NCBI RefSeq assembly: GCF_052857255.1
Contig: NW_027526500.1
Coordinates: 620,001 to 684,000, forward strand
Length of the DNA: 64,000 nt
Source: Amblyomma americanum
Taxonomy: Eukaryota > Arthropoda > Arachnida > Ixodida > Ixodidae
Reading direction: 5' to 3'
Each line of letters begins with the position of its first letter. The stretch's first letter is position 1. The position numbers and the translations under genes were made by a program. The notes beneath the pieces are model-generated. The model saw only the letters and a program-made list of their open reading frames with translations. It was not told the origin of the DNA and ran no database searches. Positions 9,963 through 21,481 of the stretch are shown piece by piece.

Positions 9963-12859
9963 ATTTAGCTCCTTTCGGTCTAAAACAGCTTGTTTCGTTG
10001 TATTAAGCACGAATACATGCTTTTCGCGCAGTTATAAGAGAAAAAGTTTTGACGAGTATCACGTGGAACACTTGTAATACCGATGTGTTGTGATTTGGCT
10101 CGTTTCGGTCTAGAACAGCTTGTTTCGTTGTATTAAGCAAGAATACATGCTTTTCGCGCAGTTATAAGAGAAAAAGTTTTGACGAGTATCACGTGGATAC
10201 TTGTAAAACCGATGTGTTCAGATTTAGCTCGTTTCGGTCTAAAACAGCTTGTTTCGTTGTATTAAGCAAGAATACATGCTTTTCGCGCAGTTATAAGAGA
10301 AAAAGTTTTGACGCGTATTAGAGAGACACTTGTAAAACCGATGTGTTGTGATTTAGCTCGTTTCGGTCTAAAACAGCTTGTTTCGTTGTATTAAGCAAGA
10401 ATACATGCTTTTCGCGCAGTTATAAGAGAAAAAGTTTTGACGAGTATCACGTGGATACTTGTAAAACCGATGTGTTCAGATTTAGCTCGTTTCGGTCTAA
10501 AACAGCTTGTTTCGTTGTATTAAGCACGAATACATGCTTTTCGCGCAGTTAAAAGAGAAAAAGTTTTGACGAGTATCACGTGGATACTTGTAAAACCGAT
10601 GTGTTCAGATTTAGCTCGTTTCGGTCAAAAACAGCTTGTTTCGTTGTATTAAGCACGAATACATGCTTTTCGCGCAGTTAAAAGAGAAAAAGTTTTGACG
10701 AGTATCACGTGGAACACTTGTAATACCGATGTGTTGTGATTTAGCTCGTTTCGGTCTAAAACAGCTTGTTTCGCTGTATTAAGCAAGAATACATGCTTTT
10801 CGCGCAGTTATAAGAGAAAAAGTTTTGACGAGTATCACGTGGAACACTTGTAGTACCGATGTGTTGTGATTTAGCTCGTTTCGGTTTAAAACAACTTGAT
10901 TCGCTGTATTAAGCAAGAATACATGCTTTTCGCGCAGTTATAAAAGAAAAAGTTTTGACGCGTATCAGAGGAACACTTGTAAAACCGATATGTTGTGATT
11001 TAGCTCATTTCGGTCTAAAACAGCTTGTTTCGCTGTATTAAGCAAGAATACATGCTTTTCGCGCAGTTAAAAGAGAAAAAGTTTTGACGAGTATCACGTG
11101 GATACTTGTAAAACCGATGTGTTCAGATTTAGCTCGTTTCGGTCTAAAACAGCTTGTTTCGTTGTATTAAGCACGAATACATGCTTTTCGCGCAGTTAAA
11201 AGAGAAAAAGTTTTGACGAGTATCACGTGGAACACTTGTAATACCGATGTGTTGTGATTTAGCTCGTTTCGGTCTAAAACAGCTTGTTTCGCTGTATTAA
11301 GCAAGAATACATGCTTTTCGCGCAGTTATAAGAGAAAAAGTTTTGACGAGTATCACGTGGAACACTTGTAGTACCGATGTGTTGTGATTTAGCTCGTTTC
11401 GGTCTAAAACAACTTGATTCGCTGTATTAAGCAAGAATACATGCTTTTCGCGCAGTTAAAAGAGAAAAAGTTTTGACGAGTATCACGTGGATACTTGTAA
11501 AACCGATGTGTTCAGATTTAGCTCGTTTCGGTCTAAAACAGCTTGTTTCGTTGTATTAAGCAAGAATACATGCTTTTCGCGCAGTTATAAGAGAAAAAGT
11601 TTTGACGCGTATTAGACAGACACTTGTAAAACCGATGTGTTGTGATTTAGCTCGTTTCGGTCTAAAACAGCTTGTTTCGTTGTATTAAGCAAGAATACAT
11701 GCTTTTCGCGCAGTTATAAGAGAAAAAGTTTTCACGAGTATCACGTGGATACTTGTAAAACCGATGTGTTCAGATTTAGCTCGTTTCGGTCTAAAACAGC
11801 TTGTTTCGTTGTATTAAGCACGAATACATGCTTTTCGCGCAGTTAAAAGAGAAAAAGTTTTGACGAGTATCACGTGGAACACTTGTAATACCGATGTGTT
11901 GTGATTTAGCTCGTTTCGGTCTAAAACAGCTTGTTTCGCTGTATTAAGCAAGAATACATGCTTTTCGCGCCATTATAAGAGAAAAAGTTTTGACGCGTAT
12001 CAGAGGAACACTTGTAAAACCGATGTGTTGTGATTTAGCTCATTTCGGTCTAAAACATCTTGTTTCGCTGTATTAAGCAAGAATACATGCTTTTCGCGCA
12101 GTTATAAGAGAAAAAGTTTTGACGCGTATCAGAGGAACACTTGTAAAACCGATGTGTTGTGATTTAGCTCGTTTCGGTTTAAAACAGCTTGTTTCGCTTT
12201 ATTAAGCAAAAATACATGCTTTTCGCGCAGTTATAAGAGAAAAAGTTTTGACGCGTATCAGAGGAACACTTGTAAAACCGATGTGTTCAGATTTAGCTCG
12301 TTTCGGTCTGAAACAGCTTGTTTCGTTGTATTAAGCACGAGAACATGCTTTTCGCGCAGTTATAAGAGAAAAAGTTTAGACGCGTATCAGAGGAACACTT
12401 GTAAAACCGATGTGTTGTGATTTAGCTCGTTTCGGTCAAAAACAGCTTTTTTCGTTGTATTAAGCACGAATACATGCTTTTCGCGCAGTTAAAAGAGAAA
12501 AAGTTTTGACGAGTATCACGTGGAACACTTGTAATACCGTTGTGTTGTGATTTAGCTCGTTTCGGTCTAAAACAGCTTGTTTCGCTGTATTAAGCAAGAA
12601 TACATGCTTTTCGCGCAGTTATAAGAGAAAAAGTTTTGACGAGTATCACGTGGAACACTTGTAGTACCGATGTGTTGTGATTTAGCTCGTTTCGGTCTAA
12701 AACAACTTGATTCGCTGTATTAAGCAAGAATACACGCTTTTCGCGCAGTTAAAAAAGAAAAAGTTTTGACGCGTATCAGAGGAACACTTGTAAAACCGAT
12801 GTGTTGTGATTTAGCTCATTTCGGTCTAAAACAGCTTGTTTCGCTGTATTAAGCAAGAA
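9963..12859 (+). repeat. Irregular satellite segment
   Basis: Mixed monomer subtypes with no period that I could establish. Private variants include GATTTGGCTCG and TCTAGAACAG near 10100, CACGAGAACATGC near 12347 (losing TACATGC), CAGCTTTTTTCG near 12445 and TACACGC near 12732. The unit near 12370 starts with AGTTTAGACGCG and ends with GGTCAAAAAC, a hybrid of two subtypes. No gene is seen. Confidence 0.7.
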
Positions 12860-15000
12860 TACATGCTTTTCGCGCAGTTATAAGAGAAAAAGTTTTGACG
12901 CGTATTAGAGAGACACTTGTAAAACCGATGTGTTGTGATTTAGCTCGTTTCGGTCTAAAACAGCTTGTTTCGTTGTATTAAGCAAGAATACATGCTTTTC
13001 GCGCAGTTATAAGAGAAAAAGTTTTGACGAGTATCACGTGGATACTTGTAAAACCGATGTGTTCAGATTTAGCTCGTTTCTGTCTAAAACAGCTTGTTTC
13101 GTTGTATTAAGCACGAATACATGCTTTTCGCGCAGTTAAAAGAGAAAAAGGTTTGACGAGTGTCACGTGGAACACTTGTAATACCGATGTGTTGTGATTT
13201 AGCTCGTTTCGGTCTAAAACAGCTTGTTTCGCTGTATTAAGCAAGAATACATGCTTTTCGCGCCGTTATAAGAGAAAAAGTTTTGACGCGTATCAGAGGA
13301 ACACTTGTAAAACCGATGTGTTGTGATTTAGCTCGTTTCGGTCTAAAACATCTTGTTTCGCTGTATTAAGCAAGAATACATGCTTTTCGCGCAGTTATAA
13401 GAGAAAAAGTTTTGACGCGTATCAGAGGAACACTTGTAAAACCGATGTGTTGTGATTTAGCTCGTTTCGGTCTAAAACAACTTGTTTCGCTGTATTAAGC
13501 AAGAATACATGCTTTTCGCGCAGTTATAAGAGAAAAAGTTTTGACGCGTATCAGAGGAACACTTGTAAAACCGATGTGTTGTGATTTAGCTCGTTTCGGT
13601 CTAAAACAGCTTGTTTCGCTGTATTAAGCAAGAATACATGCTTTTCGCGCAGTTATAAGAGAAAAAGTTTTGACGCGTATCAGAGGAACACTTGTAAAAC
13701 CGATGTGTTCAGATTTAGTTCGTTTCGGTCTAAAACAGCTTGTTTCGTTGTATTAAGCACGAATACATGCTTTACGCGCAGTTATAGAAGAAAAAGTTTT
13801 GACGCGTATCAGAGACACTTGTAAAACCGATATGTTGTGATTTAGCTCGTTTCGGTCTAAAACAGCTTGTTTCGTTGTATTAAGCAAGAATACATGCTTT
13901 TCGCGCGGTTATAAGAGAAAAAGTTGACGAGTATCACGTGGATACTTGTAAAACCGATGTGTTCAGATTTAGCTCGTTTCGGTCTAAAACAGCTTGTTTC
14001 GTTGTATTAAGCACGAATACATGCTTTTCGCGCAGTTATAAGAGAAAAAGTTTTGACGAGTATCACGTGGAACACTTGTAATACCGATGTGTTGTGATTT
14101 AGCTCGTTTCGGTGTAAAACAGCTTGTTTCGTAGTATTAAGCAAGAATACATGCTTTTCGCGCAGTTATAAGAGAAAAAGTTTTGACGCGTATTAGAGGA
14201 ACACTTGTAAAACCGATGTGTTGTGATTTAGCTCATTTCGGTCTAAAACAGCTTGTTTCGCTGTATTAAGCAAGAATACATGCTTTTCGCGCAGTTATAA
14301 GAGAAAAAGTTTTGACGCGTATTAGAGAGACACTTGTAAAACCGATGTGTTGTGATTAGCTCGTTTCGGTCTAAAACAGCTTGTTTCATTTGTATTAAGC
14401 AAGAATACATGCTTTTCGCGCAGTTATAAGAGAAAAAGTTTTGACGAGTATCACGTGGATACTTGTAAAACCGATGTGTTCAGATTTAGCTCGTTTCGGT
14501 CAAAAACAGCTTGTTTCGTTGTATTAAGCACGAATACATGCTTTTCGCGCAGTTAAAAGAGAAAAAGTTTTGACGAGTATCACGTGGAACACTTGTAATA
14601 CCGATGTGTTGTAATTTAGCTCGTTTCGGTCTAAAACAGCTTGTTTCGCTGTATTAAGCAAGAATACATGCTTTTCGCGCAGTTATAAAAGAAAAAGTTT
14701 TGACGCGTATCAGAGGAACACTTGTAAAACCGATGTGTTGTGATTTAGCTCGTTTCGGTCTAAAACAGCTTGTTTCGCTGTATTAAGCAAGAATACATGC
14801 TTTTCGCGCAGTTATAAAAGAAAAAGTTTTGACGCGTATCAGAGGAACACTTGTAAAACCGATGTGTTGTGATTTAGCTCATTTCGGTCTAAAACAGCTT
14901 GTTTCGCTGTATTAAGCAAGAATACATGCTTTTCGCGCAGTTAAAAGAGAAAAAGTTTTGACGAGTATCACGTGGATACTTGTAAAACCGATGTGTTGTG
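12860..15000 (+). repeat. Second copy of the left-end block (offset 12,859)
   Basis: Collinear with 1-2140, starting exactly at the base that corresponds to window position 1. Differences are scattered substitutions such as GTGTCACGTGG near 13159. The rare TTTCATTTGTATT unit and the CAGAGACAC unit are at the expected offsets. The real left boundary cannot be seen because the first copy is cut by the window edge. Confidence 0.75.
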
Positions 15001-15051
15001 ATTTAGCTCGTTTCGGTCTAAAACGACTTGATTCGCTGTATTAAGCAAGAA
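14923..15051 (+). repeat. Hybrid monomer, E-box type joined to TTGATTCG type
   Basis: The unit begins as TTAAAAG/CACGTGGATAC, which is normally followed by GTTCAG and CGTTG, but continues with GTTGTG, AACGACTTG and ATTCGCTG. It marks the point where this copy departs from 2142 onward, with a loss of about two monomers relative to the first copy. Confidence 0.65.
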
Positions 15052-17460
15052 TACATGCTTTTCGCGCAGTTAAAAGAGAAAAAGTTTTGACGCGTATCAG
15101 AGGAACACTTGTAAAACCGATGTGTTGTGATTTAGCTCGTTTCGGTCTAAAACAGCTTGTTTCGCTGTATTAAGCAAGAATACATGCTTTTCGCGCAGGT
15201 ATAAGAGAAAAAGTTTTGACGCGTATCAGAGGAACACTTGTAAAACCGATGTGTTCAGATTTAGCTCGTTTCGGTCTAAAACAGCTTGTTTCGTTGTATT
15301 AAGCAAGAATACATGCTTTTCGCGCAGTTAAAAGAGAAAAAGTTTTGACGAGTATCACGTGGAACACTTGTAATACCGTTGTGTTGTGATTTAGCTCGTT
15401 TTGGTCTAAAACAGCTTGTTTCGCTGTATTAAGCAAGAATACATGCTTTTCGCGCAGTTATAAGAGAAAAAGTTTTGACGAGTATCACGTGGAACACTTG
15501 TAGTACCGATGTGTTGTGATTTAGCTCGTTTCGGTCTAAAACAACTTGATTCGCTGTATTAAGCAAGAATACATGCTTTTCGCGCAGTTAAAAAAGAAAA
15601 AGTTTTGACGCGTATCAGAGGAACACTTGTAAAACCGATGTGTTGTGATTTAGCTCATTTCGGTCTAAAACAGCTTGTTTCGCTGTATTAAGCAAGAATA
15701 CATGCTTTTCGCGCAGTTAAAAGAGAAAAAGTTTTGACGAGTATCACGTGGATACTTGTAAAACCGATGTGTTCAGATTTAGCTCGTTTCGGTCTAAAAC
15801 AGCTTGTTTCGTTGTATTAAGCACGAATACATGCTTTTCGCGCAGTTAAAAGAGAAAAAGTTTTGACGAGTATCACGTGGAACACTTGTAATACCGATGT
15901 GTTGTGATTTAGCTCGTTTCGGTCTAAAACAGCTTGTTTCGCTGTATTAAGCAAGAATACATGCTTTTCGCGCCGTTATAAGAGAAAAAGTTTTGACGCG
16001 TATCAGAGGAACACTTGTAAAACCGATGTGTTGTGATTTAGCTCATTTCGGTCTAAAACATCTTGTTTCGCTGTATTAAGCAAGAATACATGCTTTTCGC
16101 GCAGTTATAAGAGAAAAAGTTTTGACGCGTATCAGAGGAACACTTGTAAAACCGATGTGTTGTGATTTAGCTCGTTTCGGTCTAAAACAACTTGTTTCGC
16201 TGTATTAAGCAAGAATACATGCTTTTCGCGCAGTTATAAGAGAAAAAGTTTTGACGCGTATCAGAGGAACACTTGTAAAACCGATGTGTTGTGATTTAGC
16301 TCGTTTAGGTCTAAAACAGCTTCTTTCGCTGTATTAAGCAAGAATACATGCTTTTCGCGCAGTTATAAGAGAAAAAGTTTTGACGCGTATCAGAGGAACA
16401 CTTGTAAAACCGATGTGTTCAGATTTAGTTCGTTTCGGTCTAAAACAGCTTGTTTCGTTGTATTAAGCACGAATACATGCTTTACGCGCAGTTATAGAAG
16501 AAAAAGTTTTGACGCGTATCAGAGACACTTGTAAAACCGATATGTTGTGATTTAGCTCGTTTCGGTCTAAAACAGCTTGTTTCGTTGTATTAAGCAAGAA
16601 TACATGCTTTTCGCGCGGTTATAAGAGAAAAAGTTGACGAGTATCACGTGGATACTTGTAAAACCGATGTGTTCAGATTTAGCTCGTTTCGGTCTAAAAC
16701 AACTTGTTTCGCTGTATTAAGCAAGAATACATGCTTTTCGCGCAGTTATAAGAGAAAAAGTTTTGACGCGTATCAGAGGAGAATACATGCTTGTTTCGTT
16801 GTATTAAGCACGAATACATGCTTTTCGCGCAGTTATAAGAGAAAAAGTTTTGACGAGTATCACGTGGAACACTTGTAATACCGATGTGTTGTGATTTAGC
16901 TCGTTTCGGTTTAAAACAGCTTGTTTCGCTGTATTAAGCAAGAATACATGCTTTTCGCGCAGTTATAAGAGAAAAAGTTTTGACGCGTATCAGAGGAACA
17001 CTTGTAAAACCGATGTGTTAAGATTTAGCTCGTTTCGGCCTGAAACAGCTTGTTTCGTTGTATTAAGCACGAATACATGCTTTTCGCGCAGTTATAAGAG
17101 AAAAAGTTTAGACGCGTATCAGAGGAACACTTGTAAAACCGATGTGTTGTGATTTAGCTCGTTTCGGTGTAAAACAGCCTGTTTCGTAGTATTAAGCAAG
17201 AATACATGCTTTTCGCGCAGTTATAAGAGAAAAAGTTTTGACGCGTATTAGAGGAACACTTGTAAAACCGATGTGTTGTGATTTAGCTCATTTCGGTCTA
17301 AAACAGCTTGTTTCGCTGTATTAAGCAAGAATACATGCTTTTCGCGCAGTTAAAAGAGAAAAAGTTTTGACGAGTATCACGTGGATACTTGTAAAACCGA
17401 TGTGTTCAGATTTAGCTCGTTTCGGTCTAAAACAGCTTGTTTCGTTGTATTAAGCACGAA
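15052..17460 (+). repeat. Irregular satellite segment leading into the 31-mer HOR
   Basis: Contains runs that resemble parts of the later 31-monomer unit (TACCGTTGTG, TTGATTCG, CATTTCGG, ACATCTTG, CTTTACGCG and CGCGCGG units in that order) but with different joins. It also holds the first 87-bp deletion pair. Private variants include CAGGTATAAG near 15197 and CGTTTAGG near 16304. No gene is seen. Confidence 0.7.
16728..16814 (+). repeat. 87-bp deletion-derived pair of partial monomers, copy 1
   Basis: A unit runs normally to CAGAGGA, then jumps to GAATACATGCTT and at once to GTTTCGTTG, leaving 56 + 31 bp in place of two monomers (a loss of 171 bp). The second join lies where TACATGCTT and CAGCTT share GCTT, a 4-base microhomology. 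The loss is a multiple of three, so the surrounding forward frame stays open. This copy is preceded by a unit with ACAACTTG/CGCTG; in the other copies the preceding unit has CAGCTTG/CGTTG (one with a private CGTTA variant). Confidence 0.8.
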
Positions 17461-20400
17461 TACATGCTTTTCGCGCAGTTATAAAAGAAAAAGTTTTGAC
17501 CAGTATCACGTGGAACACTTGTAATACCGATGTGTTGTGATTTAGCTCGTTTCGGTTTAAAACAGCTTGTTTCGCTGTATTAAGCAAGAATACATGCTTT
17601 TCGCGCAGTTATAAGAGAAAAAGTTTTGACGCGTATCAGAGGAACACTTGTAAAACCGATGTGTTCAGATTTAGCTCGTTTCGGTCTGAAACAGCTTGTT
17701 TCGTTGTATTAAGCACGAATACATGCTTTTCGCGCAGTTATAAGAGAAAAAGTTTAGATGCGTATCAGAGGAACACTTGTAAAACCGATGTGTTGTGATT
17801 TAGCTCGTTTCGGTGTAAAACAGCTTGTTTCGTAGTATTAAGCAAGAATACATGCTTTTCGCGCAGTTATAAGAGAAAAAGTTTTGACGCGTATTAGAGG
17901 AACACTTGTAAAACCTTTGTGTTGTGATTTAGCTCGTTTCGGTCTAAAACAGCTTGTTTCGCTGTATTAAGCAAGAATACATGCTTTTCGCGCAGATATA
18001 GGAGAAAAAGTTTTGACGCGTGTCACAGGGACACTTGTAAAACCGATGTGTTCAGATTTAGCTCGTTTCGGTCTAAAACAACTTGTTTCGTTGTATTAAG
18101 CACGAATACATGCTTTACGCGCAGTTATAGAAGAAAAAGTTTTGACGCCTATTAGAGAGACACTTGTAAAACCGATGTGTTATGATTTAGCTCGTTTCGG
18201 TCTAAAACAGCTTGTTTCGTTGTATTAAGCAAGAATACATGCTTTTCGCGCAGTTATAAGAGAGAAAGTTTTGACGAGTATCACGTGGATACTTGTAAAA
18301 CCGATGTGTTCAGATTTAGCTCGTTTTGGTCTAAAACAACTTGTTTCGTTGTATTAAGCAAGAATACATGCTTTACGCGCAGTTATAGAAGAAAAAGTTT
18401 TGACGCGTATCAGAGAGACACTTGTAAAACCGATGTGTTGTGATTTAGCTCGTTTCGGTCTAGATTTAGCTCGTTTCGGTCAAAAACAGCTTGTTTCGTT
18501 GTATTAAGCACGAATACATGCTTTTCGCGCAGTTAAAAGAGAAAAAGTTTTGACGAGTATCACGTGGAACACTTGTAATACCGTTGTGTTGTGATTTAGC
18601 TCGTTTCGGTCTAAAACAGCTTGTTTCGCTGTATTAAGCAAGAATACATGCTTTTCGCGCAGTTATAAGAGAAAAAGTTTTGACGAGTATCACGTGGAAC
18701 ACTTGTAGTACCGATGTGTTGTGATTTAGCTCGTTTCGGTCTAAAACAACTTGATTCGCTGTATTAAGCAAGAATACATGCTTTTCGCGCAGTTAAAAAA
18801 GAAAAAGTTTTGACGCGTATCAGAGGAACACTTGTAAAACCGATGTGTTGTGATTTAGCTCATTTCGGTCTAAAACAGCTTGTTTCGCTGTATTAAGCAA
18901 GAATACATGCTTTTCGCGCAGTTAAAAGAGAAAAAGTTTTGACGAGTATCACGTGGATACTTGTAAAACCGATGTGTTCAGATTTAGCTCGTTTCGGTCT
19001 AAAACAGCTTGTTTCGTTGTATTAAGCAAGAATACATGCTTTTCGCGCAGTTATAAGAGAAAAAGTTTTGACGCGTATTAGAGAGACACTTGTAAAACCG
19101 ATGTGTTGTGATTTAGCTCGTTTCGGTCTAAAACAGCTTGTTTCGTTGTATTAAGCAAGAATACATGCTTTTCGCGCAGTTATAAGAGAAAAAGTTTTGA
19201 CGAGTATCACGTGGATACTTGTAAAACCGATGTGTTCAGATTTAGCTCGTTTCGGTCTAAAACAGCTTGTTTCGTTGTATTAAGCACGAATACATGCTTT
19301 TCGCGCCGTTATAAGAGAAAAAGTTTTGACGCGTATCAGAGGAACACTTGTAAAACCGATGTGTTGTGATTTAGCTCATTTCGGTCTAAAACATCTTGTT
19401 TCGCTGTATTAAGCAAGAATACATGCTTTTCGCGCAGTTATAAGAGAAAAAGTTTTGACGCGTATCAGAGGAACACTTGTAAAACCGATGTGTTGTGATT
19501 TAGCTCGTTTCGGTCTAAAACAACTTGTTTCGCTGTATTAAGCAAGAATACATGCTTTTCGCTCAGTTATAAGAGAAAAAGTTTTGACGCGTATCAGAGG
19601 AACACTTGTAAAACCGATGTGTTGTGATTTAGCTCGTTTCGGTCTAAAACAGCTTGTTTCGCTGTATTAAGCAAGAATACATGCTTTTCGCGCAGTTATA
19701 AGAGAAAAAGTTTTGACGCGTATCAGAGGAACACTTGTAAAACCGATGTGTTCAGATTTATTTCTTTTCGGTCTAAAACAGCTTGTTTCGTTGTATTAAG
19801 CACGAATACATGCTTTACGCGCAGTTATAGAAGAAAAAGTTTTGACGCGTATCAGAGACACTTGTAAAACCGATATGTTGTGATTTAGCTCGTTTCGGTC
19901 TAAAACAGCTTGTTTCGTTGTATTAAGCAAGAATACATGCTTTTCGCGCGGTTATAAGAGAAAAAGTTGACGAGTATCACGTGGATACTTGTAAAACCGA
20001 TGTGTTCAGATTTAGCTCGTTTCGGTCTAAAACAGCTTGTTTCGTTGTATTAAGCACGAATACATGCTTTTCGCGCAGTTATAAGAGAAAAAGTTTTGAC
20101 GAGTATCACGTGGAACACTTGTAATACCGATGTGTTGTGATTTAGCTCGTTTCGGTTTAAAACAGCTTGTTTCGCTGTATTAAGCAAGAATACATGCTTT
20201 TCGCGCAGTTATAAGAGAAAAAGTTTTGACGCGTATCAGAGGAACACTTGTAAAACCGATGTGTTAAGATTTAGCTCGTTTCGGCCTGAAACAGCTTGTT
20301 TCGTTCTATTAAGCACGAATACATGCTTTTCGCGCAGTTATAAGAGAAAAAGTTTAGACGCGTATCAGAGGAACACTTGTAAAACCGATGTGTTGTGATT

Positions 20401-21481
20401 TAGCTTGTTTCGGTGTAAAACAGCTTGTTTCGTAGTATTAAGCAAGAATACATGCTTTTCGCGCAGTTATAAGAGAAAAAGTTTTGACACGTATTAGAGG
20501 AACACTTGTAAAACCGATGTGTTGTGATTTAGCTCATTTCGGTCTAAAACAGCTTGTTTCGCTGTATTAAGCAAGAATACATGCTTTTCGCGCAGTTAAA
20601 AGAGAAAAAGTTTTGACGAGTATCACGTGGATACTTGTAAAACCGATGTGTTCAGATTTAGCTCGTTTCGGTCTAAAACAGCTTGTTTCGTTGTATTAAG
20701 CACGAATACATGCTTTTCGCGCAGTTAAAAGAGAAAAAGTTTTGACGAGTATCACGTGGAACACTTGTAATACCGATGTGTTGTGATTTAGCTCGTTTCG
20801 GTCTAAAACAGCTTGTTTCGCTGTATTAAGCAAGAATACATGCTTTTCGCGCAGTTATAAGAGAAAAAGTTTTGACGAGTATCACGTGGAACACTTGTAG
20901 TACCGATGTGTTGTGATTTAGCTCGTTTCGGTCTAAAACAGCTTGTTTCGTTGTATTAAGCAAGAATACATGGTTTTCGCGCAGTTATAAGAGAAAAAGT
21001 TTTGACGAGTATCACGTGGATACTTGTAAAACCGATGTGTTCAGATTTAGCTAGTTTCGGTCTAAAACAGCTTGTTTCGTTGTATTAAGCAAGAATACAT
21101 GCTTTTCGCGCCGTTATAAGAGAAAAAGTTTGACGCGTATCAGAGGAACACTTGTAAAACCGATGTGTTGTGATTTAGCTCATTTCGGTCTAAAACATCT
21201 TGTTTCGCTGTATTAAGCAAGAATACATGCTTTTCGCGCAGTTATAAGAGAAAAAGTTTTGACGCGTATCAGAGGAACACTTGTAAAACCGATGTGTTGT
21301 GATTTAGCTCGTTTCGGTCTAAAACAGCTTGTTTCGCTGTATTAAGCAAGAATACATGCTTTTCGCGCAGTTATAAGAGAAAAAGTTTTGACGCGTATCA
21401 GAGGAACACTTGTAAAACCGATGTGTTCAGATTTAGCTCGTTTCGGTCTAAAACAGCTTGTTTCGTTGTATTAAGCACGAA
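17461..21481 (+). repeat. 31-monomer higher-order repeat, 4,021 bp, copy 1
   Basis: The unit is set here to start at the monomer with TTATAAAAG and GACCAGTATCACG (GACCAG at 17498). I counted 31 monomers: 30 of 129-130 bp plus the 150-bp unit. Landmark order: GACCAG; GGTCTGAAAC; AGTTTAGATG with GGTGTAAAAC; CCTTTGTG; CACAGGGACAC; GACGCCTAT; AGAGAGAAAG; the 150-bp unit; TACCGTTGTG; TTGATTCG; TTAAAAAAG; then E-box units, CCGTTATAAG, GCTCAGTTA, ATTTATTTCTTTT, CAGAGACAC, CGCGCGG, GGTTTAAAAC, GGCCTGAAAC and the CATGG variant. Every landmark recurs 4,021 bp later. Confidence 0.88.

Noticed and set aside
12340..12460. Array boundary or foreign insertion near GAACATGC and CAGCTTTTTTCG
   Set aside because: Only point changes within otherwise normal monomers; the register continues without a break.
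16728..16814. Recombination attachment site or integron-like element at the 87-bp pair
   Set aside because: Both joins are explained by deletion within monomers (GCTT microhomology at one), with no foreign bases and no recombinase gene nearby.
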